Part shown: positions 1 to 12,745 of the stretch, piece after piece
Layout: every line of letters starts with the position of its first letter
How positions within the stretch are numbered: the first letter of the stretch is position 1
Position numbers and translations under genes: made by a program
The notes under the pieces: generated by a model
What the model was told of the DNA's origin: nothing
The model's input: the letters and a program-made list of their open reading frames with translations, nothing else
Databases searched by the model: none
Assembly: GCA_027627225.1 (NCBI GenBank)
Contig: JAPFQT010000037.1
Location: 1,240,001-1,304,000, forward strand
Reading direction: 5' to 3'
Source of the DNA: Congeria kusceri
Taxonomy: Eukaryota; Mollusca; Bivalvia; Myida; Dreissenidae
DNA length: 64,000 nucleotides

Positions 1-230
1 ACCAAAATCAATGTAAAAAGTGTGCATAATTCTGTCACGATACAAAACAGAGTTATAGGTAATGTTGCCCCTGATACTAGAGTTGATGACAAAGGTTAGT
101 TTCAAGTGAATAACTTTTGAAGTTTTAAAGTTACAAAACTTTTGAATATAAACTTTAACCACAAAATCTATGTGAAAATTGGGCATAACTCTGTCAAAAT
201 ACAACAAGAGGGTTAAATGGCCCTGGGTCG
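1..230. repeat. Diverged tandem pair, about 160-bp period
   Basis: Two copies of a unit containing a variant of GCATAACTCTGTCA and ATACAA start near 1 and 160. The same CATAACTCTGTCAAAATTTAG wording recurs in the 17.3-18.1 kb array, so this is probably the end of a pearl-like element cut by the window edge. No gene is seen. Confidence 0.5.
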
Positions 231-390
231 CACACTTGAGTCTCATTAGTCAAACAATTTTCCATGTGTTAGATTTTTATACAGATATGGATATACTGAT
301 ACGGACTGATAGAAATGCAGCCTAATCATCATGGTTTGAAAAACTTAAGTACCAATAGACATTCAAAATTTAAGAAGTACATATTGAAAT

Positions 391-1015
391 TGAAGCTTTT
401 TCTTCAATTTGACCTAGTGACCTAGTTTTGGACCCCAAATAAACCAGATTCGAACATGGCCGAGACACCATTCGGACAAATGTTTTGACCAAGTTTCTGG
501 TTGATTGGGCAAAATAAAAGTGACTTCTAGAGTGTTAACAATCTTTTTCTTCAATTTGACCTAGTGACCTAGTATTTGACCCCACATGACCCAGATTCAA
601 ATTTGGCCGAGATATCATTGGGACAAATGTTCTCACCAAGTTTCATGAAAATTGGGCAAAAAATGTGACTTCTAGAGTGTTAACAAGCTTTTTCTTTAAT
701 TTGACATAGAGACCTAGTTTTTCACCTCAAATGACCCAGATTCAAATTAGATCAAGATATTATTAAGACAAATGTGCTGACCAAGTTCATGAAGATTGGG
801 CAACAAATGTGACTTCTAGAGTGTTAACAAGCTTTTTTTTCAATTTAATCTAGTGACCTAGTTTTTCACCCCACATGACCCAAATAAGAACTCGGCCGAG
901 ATATCATTGGTACATATGTTCTGACCAAGTTTCATGAAGATTGAGCAAAAAATGTGAAAACTGGAGTGTAAGCAAGCTTTTTCTTCAATTTAACCAAGAA
1001 ACCTAGTTTTATCAA
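391..1015. repeat. Tandem array, about 144-bp unit, 4-5 copies
   Basis: Units begin with AGCTTTTTCTTCAATTTGAC near 391, 541, 685, 829 and 973, giving steps of about 144-150 bp. Each holds GACCTAGTGACCTAG, a CCNAGATNCAAA stretch, and AGTTTCATGAAGATTGGGCA before the next unit. This is the core-array style of pearl-like bivalve elements. Copies are diverged and non-coding. Confidence 0.75.
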
Positions 1016-1143
1016 GTATAATCCTTTTTTTAATAAACTGTTCATAATTTGAGTAGCCTTTTAACAGCAAAAACTTAAACATTAATAACTGTTAACCAAT
1101 TCAGACGCAGACGCGAAGCCAGGGGTAGTAGGATAGCTCACCT

Positions 1144-1465
1144 ATTCTTCGAATTAGGGAAAGATCTAGGATCTAAAAAGGTACAAGGTGCTGCTAAAAG
1201 GAGCAGGGGGGGATCCGGACCACATTGTTGTCATTTTCAAATAATTTGCTAAATTCAGGGTTTTCGTGAGTCTAACGCTTCTGATTACGCTTTTTAAGCA
1301 TAGTTTATTCATTTGTAGTTGAATATTTGCAAAAATATGTTGATTTTCTAAAGATATTCAACATTTCTGTGTTGACCAGCCAAGAGTGCCTGCAGGGAGA
1401 ACCAAAAAGGAGCAGGGTCCTGCACCCTGCTATTTCTGTCTAGATCTTTCCCTACTTCGAAAATT
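1144..1465. mobile_element. Small inverted-repeat (MITE-like) element
   Basis: A 27-bp left arm at 1144-1170, reading TTCGAATTAGGGAAAGATCT, is matched in inverted orientation at 1439-1465 (AGATCTTTCCCTACTTCGAA) with few mismatches. The 320-bp interior has no open frame and contains two copies of AAGGAGCAGGG. The size and arms fit a non-autonomous DNA transposon. No target duplication was identified. Confidence 0.55.
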
Positions 1466-1559
1466 GAAACTAAAAATGATGTTTAACTTCATTTAATGCA
1501 TGTGCATATGCTTGTGTCAGGAAGCCAATGTCAGAAAAATAGTACAATATATGCCCTGG

Positions 1560-2085
1560 ACAAATATCTTGACCTCTTAGTGAGACCTTGACCTCTAAAC
1601 TAAAGGTCGGGTTCTTGCTTGTGACATTTAATGATGCTGATCATTTCTATTTCTAAGTTATTAGAAAATCCCTCCATGCCAGACAAATATTTGACATTTG
1701 ACTTAACACCTTGACCTTTGCCAGACAAGCATGTGTGATGTGCACAACACACCACCTGGTCATGGGGAATAATAATCTGATGTAATATTAAAATCCTGCC
1801 AGGTATTTAGAAGATTAGGAGCGGAAACAAAATTCCTTGACCTTTGACCTTGAATTGTGAACTCGATCTTTGACAGACGAGCATGGGTGTTGTATGCGAC
1901 ACATTGTCTCATCATGGGGAATAATAACCTATAATTATATTGAAATCCTTCCAGCCATTCAAAAGTTACAGAGCAGAAACAAAATCTTGGAGTTATTGGA
2001 CACCCAAAATCACACCACAAACCCACAGGCGTAAAAACGGACCGTGCAACTACTATATGCCCTTCTTCAGGTGCATAAAAAAACT
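1560..2085. repeat. Pearl-like element with two ~154-bp units
   Basis: Two copies (about 1715-1832 and 1870-1985) share CATGGGGAATAATAA and AGCGGAAACAAAAT motifs and GACCTTTGACC runs. The tail CTATATGCCCTTC followed by the inverted GTGCATA (about 2053-2077) resembles the 3' hairpin seen on many such elements in this window. A 114-codon minus frame across it is a by-product of the repeat. Confidence 0.6.
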
Positions 2086-2733
2086 TTACTCTACGCCAAA
2101 GCATATAGATTTTTTCTAACTAATTTTTATTGCTTAAAACAATTGTCTGAGATGTGAATATACAATATGGATAAATTAACCAGAATATCGGCTTTCGGAA
2201 AGATATTCTCCTTGTAGGCTTGTACACATGCCGATAAAAAGAGCTTTTCAGTGCAAGATTACCTAGTTTCAGGAGACGTTTTACTGTTTACACCCAAGTA
2301 AATGTTTCAAACCTGATATAAATTTAGAACACATTAAATAATCAAACAATTTAAAGTGTGTATGTGGCATAAATACAATTAACCAAATAAAGTTAATTTA
2401 CATATATTGCTATTTAAAATGGAATTAAAGTTAAGAACAAAAATTGCTTTTAAAAGTGAAATAAGCTAGTTTTAAATCACCATATAGTTTTCGTCTGTAC
2501 AGATGGAAACTCAACGACATGTATAATTACATGTTGTCTTGGCAGTTGGTTTAGGTTACACAACACTAAAAAACGATGCAAAAGTCGTCACTAGTACTTT
2601 TTGATTTATTGCATATTGAAGTGATTCCTTCGTCATTTTTATGTTCTACAGTTTGATTTCAAGTTTTATAGTCACTTTTAGCTGCTTTTTATTTTTAATA
2701 ATTGATATCAAAGATTATACATACAAACTTTAA

Positions 2734-3076
2734 AGACGCAGTCCACAGAATACAATTCAATGCATCTTAAAGTGGCATTAGTTCTTATAAACATAAATGA
2801 CATTTATGCAACCAAAATCTATTTGTTCTTGGCGAAATCATTTCATAATGTCTATGTTCAAAAACCCTTGGCAAAAACGCAATAAACCATAATGTACATG
2901 CTGATCTACTCTAGAGGCATCACGAGCTATCGCAAACTGAAACTATACGACAAAAATTTACCTAAATATTCATTTTACCAATTTCAACGCATTTTTTTTT
3001 TTTGCATTTTGATAGGTAAGATGTCCATTAGAAACAATTTCTGAGAAGTTTTATTTTATAGTTATGGACTGCTGCT
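2734..3076. mobile_element. TTAA-target MITE, AGNCGCAGTCCA family
   Basis: The element is flanked by TTAA on both sides (2730-2733 and 3077-3080). The termini are AGACGCAGTCCA and, inverted, AGCAGCAGTCCA. The interior is homologous in inverted orientation to 40264-40537 (shared GCGATAGCTNGTGATG and AACATAGACATTAT). The TTAA duplication suggests mobilisation by a piggyBac- or Kolobok-type transposase. It lies in a ~700-bp stretch absent from duplication copy II. Confidence 0.75.
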
Positions 3077-4132
3077 TTAAACTTTGTCTCCATCAGCATT
3101 TCTATGTTTCATACAAGATAGAGACACAGAAAGATAATTGTCCAAACAATAGTACATAAATATATCAAATTGCATGCACTGCCATGTAAACGGACCATTT
3201 ACATAAATGACTGTTCAATTTTGTATTTTTTTTACGATGCATTAAACTTACTATGTCCTAAGTGTTACCAATAAAATTTCTTACTTCTATCTATCAACAA
3301 ACAAGGTGAATCACAGATAAAAGTGGCTTAATATCTGTATAAAGGATTATGGCAAAATATTCACTTTGCTTAGTTTTTATTGGAACATCTTGAAATGAGG
3401 TGGATCGATGTTGCTGAGGTGGCCTGTACATGCCATGCGTTTATCAGCTAGACAAATGGAACGTAACTGAATCTTTCATTCGAAATGTACAAATGAAATG
3501 AAATGACACATCAAAGCAAAATGTTTATTGGCCCTTTTTTCGATACTTGTGCCTGGTGACATAAACAGGTCATTTCATGCAGATATATAGAAAACTACAG
3601 TCCAAAGTCTGCAATATTTAGTATGTGACACATAAGACGAGTTTAAACCCCGTATCATCACTATCTAATTTTGAGATAAATATTTTACGTCATTAATCTG
3701 ACCTCTGACATATTTAAGATTATTGTGGACCATGATCCTAGATTTCCAGTGATTGCTACATTGAACCTTTACACTCGCTGTCAGGTGAGTTTACGACACA
3801 AGATCATTGATGTCATGAGGTGAAAGAGTGAATGATAACCTGATTATGCTGACTGAAATAGTGTCATCTGGGTTTTGAAAATGTTAACAGTTATAGAAAC
3901 TAGGATGGCGAAATCAACTGTCCATATTGCCAAAGCATATACGGACAGGTGAAATCTTGCCAAACTTATGTATTAATACTATACATTACAGACAAGCAGC
4001 AAAATCATTTGTCAACAATAGAAAAGTAAGGCAATGCAAGATTTTGCCACCCCTGGGAAAGTATGTTAATATATACTGGTAGATATCACATATTTAGGTT
4101 GCCGTATTCAACAAACCTTGGGTGCAGTTTGG

Positions 4133-4217
4133 CTACAGATGGCAGTCATCAAAGCACGCATCACAGGGCATTTCTTCAAAGTTCAGTTCACATGTACAGG
4201 TACCACTTGAGTTGTAG
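4133..4217 (-). CDS. Terminal coding exon with EGF-like C-terminus
   Basis: On the minus strand a consensus acceptor (TTTCTCTGTTCAG) precedes an 85-bp exon that is open for 27 residues and ends in TAG at 4133-4135. It encodes YNSSGTCTCELNFEEMPC followed by DACFDDCHL. The Cys-x-Cys-x8-Cys spacing with an aromatic residue at the fourth position after the second Cys is that of the last half of an EGF-like domain, followed by a short Cys-containing tail. The exon starts in phase 2 (one base completing a codon). Upstream exons were not found in this window and may lie far away across introns. The corresponding exon in copy II (20.8 kb) has lost the acceptor AG, has Phe in place of the last Cys of the signature, and carries a 2-bp deletion, so conservation here points to constraint. 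The parent protein is presumably secreted or membrane-bound. Identity beyond EGF-like is not claimed. Confidence 0.6.
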
Positions 4218-5419
4218 CTGAACAGAGAAACATTCCATACATCAAATACAAAATTGCCCACTTCCTAGTCCATTTAACTGCAATAAATGAAGAATTCAGA
4301 CAATTTCAGTACACTGAGCACTTCCTGGTTAGTAGTGAGATGAGCAGTAATTGACTACCTGGGTACCTGCCGCATTATTACCCAGATACCAAAATGGTTG
4401 TTTACCATGAACAGAAACCAGTTACCATTGATTCATTGTATCAAATAGCATATTAATACAGGTGTTTGAAACAGTTAACGTCTTAACTTTGAGTTAATAT
4501 ACATATAGTAACTAGGAAAATGTTTTGTACTAACATATTATTGTATAGTACCAATATATTTATGTAATATTGTGCAAAGTTCAAATTGAAAACATAAATA
4601 TATTGAAGTCTTGAACTTATGCTATTTTTACGCTTCAAATGACATAGTTTTCTTGCTACATTTATTGTTTTTATTTTGACATCATAGCTAAATAAAAAAT
4701 TGTTAATTTACCATGGTTTGTACAGCTTCAACCAAGCATCAGACAGCATTCTCTAAAATGTCCAAACCATGGAATTCAAATAAATATGATATGTTTACAG
4801 CAAATCTATTTGGGAAAAATAATTTAAGCAATATATACATGTAATATATCATCCATTTAGATTTGCAGTAATATTGTGTCCTATTTAAATATGCACACCA
4901 AATGATAAATGAGAAATGCTCACACCTGAACTCTATAAAAAATGGAAAATATCTGTTGATAATAGGAATATTATTTTTTCGGTTTCACATGATGTCAATC
5001 GTTCAATGTCTAGTTCGTAGAGAACTTGTTTTAAAAATACCTGTCATGCAAACACGAGAGGACATGCATGACCTATTATTATATTTATAGCAACACAAAA
5101 CAGCATATGAACACCCCAAGATTGCTGACATTTTTTCAATTGTTACAGAGCATGTGAATACAATCTTGTATGCTGTCGCTGTCTTGCAAGAGGTTCATTT
5201 AAGTTTCACTAAACATGGATATTTTGATATAACTATCGTTTTATCTGGCAAACAGCTTTGCTCACAAATTGAGACAAAACACTTCTTCACTTGGTTGAGA
5301 TTGTAAAAAACGGAAACCAGGTAAACTTGTACGTATCAATAAAAACATACCCTTAATATTGCTGCATCATTTATTGATTTCACAGATAAATATTTGTAAA
5401 TAAGTGCATTAAAGTAGAG

Positions 5420-5690
5420 CTCTGTAAAGATGGAGATGATGATGATGTAGGAGTTGTTGGTGATCATGTTGATGTGGTCATCATTCTGACATTGTTAGTG
5501 ATTACTACTATAACGGCAAGGATATGACGGCGACGACGATGCTGTTGCTACTAATGATGATTATGACGATGGTGACAATGATGAAGAAGATGATGATATG
5601 GTGACGATGATAACGATGTTGCTAATGATGAAGAGGATGACGATGAAAACGACGATGATGATGATGACCGTGACGATGAAGAATTTAGAT
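5420..5690. repeat. Imperfect GAT/GAC trinucleotide repeat
   Basis: Long run of GATGATGAT, GACGACGAT and related triplets, interrupted. Simple repeat, absent from the matching place in copy II. Confidence 0.85.
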
Positions 5691-5999
5691 TTTAATATTT
5701 ACTATTTTTGATACTATTTTTACAACAGCGTCCAAAGCTCAGAATAGGCCGTCCCAACCTAAGTTGTAATGTCCGAACTATGGTAGTTTTTAGTGTAGCT
5801 TTATCAGACTGGTTTTTATGATCTACAACCGTTCGAAATGCCAACAAATCCTGTTTAAACGCCTTTAAAGGGTCCTTTTTTATGATACAAACACGCATCT
5901 GTTTGTGTAAATATTTACGCACAGTAACAGATTACACCGCGTTGAAAGCATTCAACCTCCGTCCGAACATTGGTGAATTTGCCCTAATTACTTGCAACC

Positions 6000-7497
6000 C
6001 AGATAGTAGGAACAGTAGCGTTACCCGACCTGATAACTTTACACCATCTAGATAGTCTTACTGATAAATGATTCAACCCCGATAGTAGGGATAGTAGCAT
6101 TACCCGACCTGATACCTTTACACCATCTAGATAGTCTTACTGATAAATGATTCAACCCCGATAGTAGGGACAGTAGCGTTACCCGACCTAATACCTTTAC
6201 ACCATCTAGATAGTCTTACTGATAAATGATTCAACCCCGATAGTAGGGACAGTAGCATTACCCGACCTGATACCTTTACACCATCTAGATAGTCTTACTG
6301 ATAAATGATTCAACCCCGATAGTAGGGATAGTAGCGTTACCCGACCTAATACCTTTACACCATCAAGATAGTCTTACTGATAAATGATTCAACCCCGATA
6401 GTAGGGACAGTAGCATTACCCGACCTGATACCTTTACACCATCTAGATAGTCTTACTGATAAATGATTCAACCCCGATAGTAGGAATAGTAGCGTTACCC
6501 GACCTCATACCTTTACACCATCTAGATAGTCTTACTGATAAATGATTCAACCCCGATAGTAGGTACAGTAGCGTTACCCGACCTGATAACTTTACACCAT
6601 CTAGATAGTCTTACTGATAAATGATTCAACCCTGATAGTAGGTACAGTAGCGTTACCCGACCTGATACCTTTACACCATCTAGATAGTCTTACTGATAAA
6701 TGATTCAACCCCGATAGTAGGGACAGTAGCGTTACCCGACCTGATACCTTTACACCATCTAGATAGTCTTACTGATAAATGATTCAACCCCGATAGTAGG
6801 GATAGTAGCGTTACCCGACCTGATAGCTTTACACCATCTAGATAGTCTTACTGATAAATGATTCAACCCCGATAGTAGGGACAGTAACATTACCCGACCT
6901 GATACCTTTACACCATCTAGATAGTCTTACTGATAAATGATTCAACCCCGATAGTAGGGACAGTAGCGTTACCCGACCTAATACCTTTACACCATCTAGA
7001 TAGTCTTACTGATAAATGATTCAACCCTGATAGTAGGTACAGTAGCGTTACCCGACCTGATAACTACACCATCAAGATAGTCTTACTGATAAATGATTCA
7101 ACCCCGATAGTAGGGACAGTAGCGTTACCCGACCTGATACCTTTACACCATCAAGATAGTCTTACTGATAAATGATTCAACCCCGATAGTAGGGATAGTA
7201 GCGTTACCCGACCTGATACCTTTACACCATCTAGATAGTCTTACTGATAAATGATTCAAACCCGATAGTAGGGATAGTAGCATTACACGACCTGATACCT
7301 TTACACCATCTAGATAGACTTACTGATAACTGATTCAACCCCGATAGTAGGGACAGTAGCGTTACCCGACCTAATACCTTTACACCATCTAGATATTCTT
7401 ACTGATAAATGATTCAACCCCGATAGTAGGGACAGTAGCGTTACCCGACCTGATAGCTTTACACCATCTAGATAGTCTTACTGATAAATGATTCAAC
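6000..7497. repeat. 80-bp satellite array, about 19 copies
   Basis: The unit runs from CGATAGTAGG through GTTACCCGACCTGATACC, CACCATCTAGATAGTC and TTACTGATAAATGATTCAAC with a strict 80-bp period (for example 6080, 6160, 6240). Units differ at a few positions (GGGACAGTAGCG versus GGGATAGTAGCA, CTAGATAG versus CAAGATAG). Copy II holds only one diverged unit at the orthologous place (about 21505-21600), so the expansion is specific to copy I. There is no CRISPR character: there are no unique spacers. Confidence 0.95.
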
Positions 7498-9236
7498 TAA
7501 TGGGAGTGAAACTTATTATACAGTTTAACGTCTGATCGCTCAAAAATTGTTTTAATGGTGTAAAACTGAAAGTTACAATTTTCATCAATACAAACTATAT
7601 AAAATCTGGGAACAATATAAATATCCATGGAATCCACATTTTTTGCCTGCCTAACAGAATTTATAATTTGCAACTACAGACCAAATCACTTTCAAGAAAT
7701 CGGTCATGCAAAATTCCTAATCTGGAACATTGTCCAAATTTGCCTTCAAGGCCAAACCATCAAGCATTATCTGTGCTTCTCAACAGGTTACAAATGCACA
7801 CACAAGACCATGTTTCAAGTTTATTCAAGACAAGACAAGACAAAACAACTTTTATGGTCGGGGATACATAACAAGTAAACATTTGCTATTTATAGCTATT
7901 GACCGACTTAGAAGTTAAATAATCAATAATCGCTAACGCACAAACGCTGCATGGACGGTGTTCAGGAGGACCAAAAAATATTGATTTATGCTTGTTGTAA
8001 CATTGTCTGCATGCAAAGCATGTACAGTAGATCAACGTTATTTGGAACACCGTTAATCTGAATTCTGTTATTTCGTTGTTGTTGTTTGTACTTTAGTTGG
8101 ATTTACATTCGTTAGGTCATCAGTTCGCATTTACTTGTAACAGATTCTAAATAAACTATATTGCGCCGTGTACAATAGTCAGAATGTCAGGGGAAATAAT
8201 AAATAAGGAAAGATTCACTATTATATATACAGTTTGGCGAATTTTGCAACAATCATGCTATCTAGAAATGTTTAATTCAAATAATCATTATTTAGAAGTA
8301 TTTGTATTGGTACCGGCTACTTCCAAATAACGAGGTTAGACTGTACCAGGTTTTTCAACAGCAAGTTTTTATGTTGTGTAGCAATAGCGGCGGTCTCTTA
8401 TGCTATGAAGCAGGGCACAGTTATGTACAAAACAATACGTGAGATAGTTTCAGTCTTAATAAAATGTTAGACTCAAAACAATTAATGAATTGTTTCTAAG
8501 GCACTTTTTCCAAAAATATCATGAGGGAAGGCAAATTTTTTTTTTTAAGTAATAATCTTCTTTTTTTTTTCTCCTACTCTTTTCTATTGGCACTATGTAA
8601 TGGCTTATTAAAACAAGTAAATAAGTGCAGATTAAAGACAATTTAAAGTTTTAATAACAACATAAGCGTCCCTTTTTATAAAATTCTAAATATGGATTTA
8701 TTACTCACAAACGATCATTTATGGAAGCTGACGTAAAAAGGCAATCAGTCTGAATGTTCATAATTAACATAAGTGCCTTCAAATTGATATACCATCAGCA
8801 TAAAAGTACTCCTATTTAAAGAATTTAACTTTTCGTTATTCATGTTTTTATGAATGTTAAAAACAGGAATTATTTGCAATAAATCACCAATAATTTTTGG
8901 AATGGAAAATCAACACTTGTCAATGCAGCTGGCATTTTTGTTTGTTTCCAAAGGACTTATATTGACACAGATTTTCTTCAAAAAATATGGAATGTTAAAC
9001 ATTACACAAGCAAAAGCATCTACGAAACAAAAGTTTAAGTCTACAAATAGACGATATTTGTAATGGTTCCCAATCGATCATGACTTTTTTTTCAAAATTT
9101 ACAAAGTATTTCACAATTTGTGTATATCCGATTTACATAATTAAATATGACAGGAAGAAAGTTACCGGAAATACCGAAATCTCTACCGAGTTACTCTTCT
9201 TCCGCTGTCTTAAAATGGGGATACGTTTAATTTTAA

Positions 9237-9574
9237 GCCGCTGTCCATGGGATGTAAATCAATACATCGTGATTTTAGTAAACATTTCTTATGAATGTTT
9301 ATGGTGTTTATTCGTTCCGAACTCTGTTTCTTATTTACGAAAGGCATTGTTCAAAAGCACTTGGTACGAACGGAATATCCTGTAATAAACATGTTGGTTA
9401 ACCCAAGAGTCATCACCAGTTATCGCATACAGAAAATAGATAACAGCAAGTTACCAAAATGTTAATAACTCACAGATTTCAATAGTTAGTTTTTGTATTT
9501 TGTTAGGTAACATGTCCATCAAAAACACTTGCTGCAAAGTGTTATTTTTTATTAACATATTTCTGGACTGCTCC
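9237..9574. mobile_element. TTAA-target MITE, second copy of the GCAGTCC family
   Basis: TTAA flanks at 9233-9236 and 9575-9578. Termini are GCCGCTGTCCATGG and, inverted, GGAGCAGTCCAGAA. The interior shares TTCGNAANACGGAATATNC and CATCACCAGTTATCGCATAC with the copies at 2.7 and 40.3 kb. It sits in a stretch (about 8420-9690) missing from duplication copy III. Confidence 0.65.
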
Positions 9575-9894
9575 TTAAAACCCTGGACGCGATAGTAAAA
9601 AAATAGTTAATTTGTTTTTTTGGCATTAAATCAAAATCGTTGCGGGCCATTAGAAACCATTGTGGCGCTGCCTGAGAAACAAATCATTAATTTTTTAGCC
9701 TTATGATGGGTGTACCTAGTAGTGATTAATATACATGTTTATTTTCACTTTATGTTCTTAATGTTTTTTGTTTTTTTATTTCACTATTTAAACAGGTTCT
9801 CTTGCAACATTTCGTAGTTTTGTAAGCAATTGTATACACACTCCATGGATCAATTACAATTAAGCAAGAACTACAACTTTGTCACATGGGTGAC

Positions 9895-10365
9895 AGCCGG
9901 CCCTGATTGATAGCATGTTTGAAGGTAGGGGTCAGTCAATTTTGAACGTATTGATAGGAAATGAAAATATATGTACTTATTATAAAAAATTCAATCCCCA
10001 TCTTCACGTACTGTTCAACTACACATTACCCTCTACAATGAAGACAAGTTTCAAGAAAATCCGTTGGATACTCTAAGACGAGTTGCATTCAAAAGGAATT
10101 TTCCCTATACATTACATACAGGAAAATTATTAAAGGGCCGTAACTTGCAAATGGAGGAGAAAAATTTTAATCCTCATTTATACTCACTACTTCACGTCCG
10201 ATCTGGCCCATATTCGACTTCAAATGAGACCTTATGGCTTTACACAAACAGTGCAAGTCTCTGTCCTCCACGCTGTTTCGTGCTCAGGTGAGCTAAAATG
10301 TGGTTGGATGGACAGATGGACGAACAGGGTGATTACTATAGGGCATCTGCAAAAAATGTGCAGGG
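9895..10365. repeat. Pearl-like element
   Basis: Typical wording (TTAAAGGGCCGTAACTTGCA, GACAGATGGACGAACAGG) ends in an inverted-repeat tail, GGGCATCTGCA with TGTGCAGGGCCC, at about 10335-10362. Non-coding. Confidence 0.55.
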
Positions 10366-10379
10366 CCCTAATTAGTATT

Positions 10380-11035
10380 AAAAGATATCTATGTATGAAG
10401 TTGAATTACAATAGCTCAATGCGTTCTCGAGTAATTGAGCAGAAACCCGTTTTCTATTTTTTGTAACGGTGACCTTGACAGTGACCCCATCCGCCCCCTA
10501 TGTAATCCAAAGCCAGGTCTGGATATAAGGTATCTATGGATGAAGTTTCATTAAAAATTTTCAATTCGTTCTCAAGTTAGAGAGCTGAAATCAAAAGTTG
10601 ACTACGCCTGAAAATTAAAAATTAACAAAGGGCAAAAACTACAGAATTATTAATTGCAGAGTAACGGTTCTTGTGCACAGCACTTCTCAATAAGATCTAT
10701 CCACCTATGAAGTTTCAATAAGATCTATCCACCTATGAAGTTTCAAGTTAATACCTCTTATAGTCTAAGAGTTATGCTCCAGACAAAAACGAAGTATGAA
10801 AAATTAACAAAGGGCAATAACTCCAGAACCATGAAGTGCAGTGTAATGGTTCTTGTGCACTGCACTTATCCTTAATGAGATCTATCCACCCATGAAGATT
10901 CAAATTAATAACTGAAACGGTTTTGAAGTTATGAAATAAAAACATGAAAAATGTGGACGGACGGACGGACGAACGGACGGACATACGGACAGACAGGGCA
11001 GACTATAGGGCACCCGCAAAAAATTTGCGGGGTTC
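10380..11035. repeat. Pearl-like element with ACGG microsatellite and terminal hairpin
   Basis: One and a half units share the GGTATCTATGTATGAAGTTT type with 26.2-27.8 kb. They are followed by two units ending CTATCCACCTATGAAG, then an ACGG-type tract (10954-10992) and a near-perfect hairpin, ACCCGCAAA then TTTGCGGGGT (11012-11033). This is the 3' end structure expected for pearl / Helitron-like elements. Confidence 0.65.
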
Positions 11036-11261
11036 TAATGACTTACTACTGAATTGGGGGTGCTTATTTGCAAGTGACTCACATGGAATGCATGTGAGCA
11101 TTTGTTCTATGTCGAATTGTCATTACAGTCTAACTCAATATTTGATCAGCTTAACAAGTTACTGATAATCTAAGCCTCTAGTCTTTGCCTTTTGGTCAGC
11201 AAAACGTGTACTTGTACCAACAGAATGAGGTCCCATGCCATGGCCATATTAGCCAAAGAAA

Positions 11262-11308
11262 CTTCAGCGAACAGTTTATATAGTACTGACGTGACCTGTT
11301 CGCTGAAG
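11262..11308. other. Perfect 13-bp inverted repeat (hairpin)
   Basis: CTTCAGCGAACAG (11262-11274) is exactly inverted as CTGTTCGCTGAAG (11296-11308) with a 21-nt loop. It has no counterpart in copy III, which could mean a small foldback insertion. Function unknown. Confidence 0.5.
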
Positions 11309-11995
11309 CCAACCAGAGTCGTAACATATTAATGTCACACTATAAATCCAAAATTTGAAAATTCAGGAGGAAATCACTACATTGACAGGTAAGTCAATAT
11401 AAACTTATGACTTGTGGTGTGTTTTGAGAATCAAAATACCTGAAAATAACTCTGACCAGCACACAATGTACAATTACGCTGCCATTGTTGTTTTACCACA
11501 TGACTAAGAGATTTTCATTTGGATATTTTCGGATCGACCTTGACCTATTTGCGTGCTCAAATTGTTAAATTGGTTTTCCGTAATGCATTATTTTTTTTCA
11601 ATTTCTAATGTCTGACCAGCAAACATATTGTATCAATATTGGTGATAGTGATGTTTAATCTATTATTCTTTTACTAGGTATTAAAATTACAGTGTGTTCA
11701 CCAAACAATCACCAGTAAACTTTAAATAGATCCACATCAAATCTATAATCATTAGAGAAATACCATTACTATTGTAGATAAGCTTACTCTGTGCGGATCT
11801 TAAGATGTCCAGCAGTATTAAAATCAATCAACATACTTAGTGAGGAAACTTGGAACAACGCGTTGAAAATGGCACAACTTTTAACAAGGGAGTTAACCTT
11901 GTAAGTTTGAATTAGGTTACACAACACCATTCAGCACAAATATAATAAGTCGTGCCAATATCTTGATTGTTTTCTGAAGCATTTATCGTTCCTCA

Positions 11996-12745
11996 TATTC
12001 ATTGTGCTCCCCTGCCATGGATGCACTCCACCGTAACGATTGATCAAATTTGTTTTGACGTATGTCATGTTATGATTGATCTCAACTGGTATTATTCATC
12101 TCCTCTGTTATTATTTATTTCGTCAGTTATGATTTATTTCGCCTATTATGACTGCATGACTCCCTTTTGTATGACTGATATCAGCTGTTACGATCGATCT
12201 CCCTTATAGTGACTGGTCTACCCTGAAATAATGTATATTCTCTGTTATCTCCCATATTACAATTGATCTTACCTGGTATGAATTATCTCCTTATGTAATG
12301 ATTGATCTCACATGTAATGATTGATCTCACATGTTGTGACTGATCTCACCTGTGGCGATTAATCACACCTGTTACAATTGATCTTCCCATTTTATGATTT
12401 ATCTCACCTGTTATGACTGATCTCCCGTGTTATTATTGATCTCCAATGTTACAATTTATCTCCCCTGTTGTGATTGATCTACCATGTTATGACTGATCTC
12501 CCCTGATATGATTGATCTCCTCCGTTATGATTGATCTCCCATGTTACAATTTATCTCCCCTGTTATGACTGATCTACCCTGCTATGACTGATCTACCCTG
12601 CTATGATTGATATTGCCTGTTATGATTGATCTTACCTGTTATGATTGATCTCCCCTAATATGATTGATCTCACGTGTTATGATTGATCTTCCATTTAACC
12701 TCTGAATTAAGTTGTTATGATTGATTTTCACTGTTACTTTTGATA
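11996..12745. repeat. Minisatellite, ~20-bp unit TGTTATGATTGATCTCCCC
   Basis: About 35 diverged repeats of TGTTATGATTGATCTCCCC, with CAC, ACC or CATG variants. Shorter arrays of the same unit occupy the matching places in copy II (28488-28890) and copy III (35028-35205), so the array predates the duplications and then changed length independently. Short open frames inside it are not genes. Confidence 0.9.

Noticed and set aside
1760..2104. 114-codon minus frame
   Set aside because: Runs through two units of a pearl-like repeat. No homology or splice support.
6000..7497. CRISPR array
   Set aside because: Units are contiguous 80-bp repeats without variable spacers, in eukaryotic DNA.
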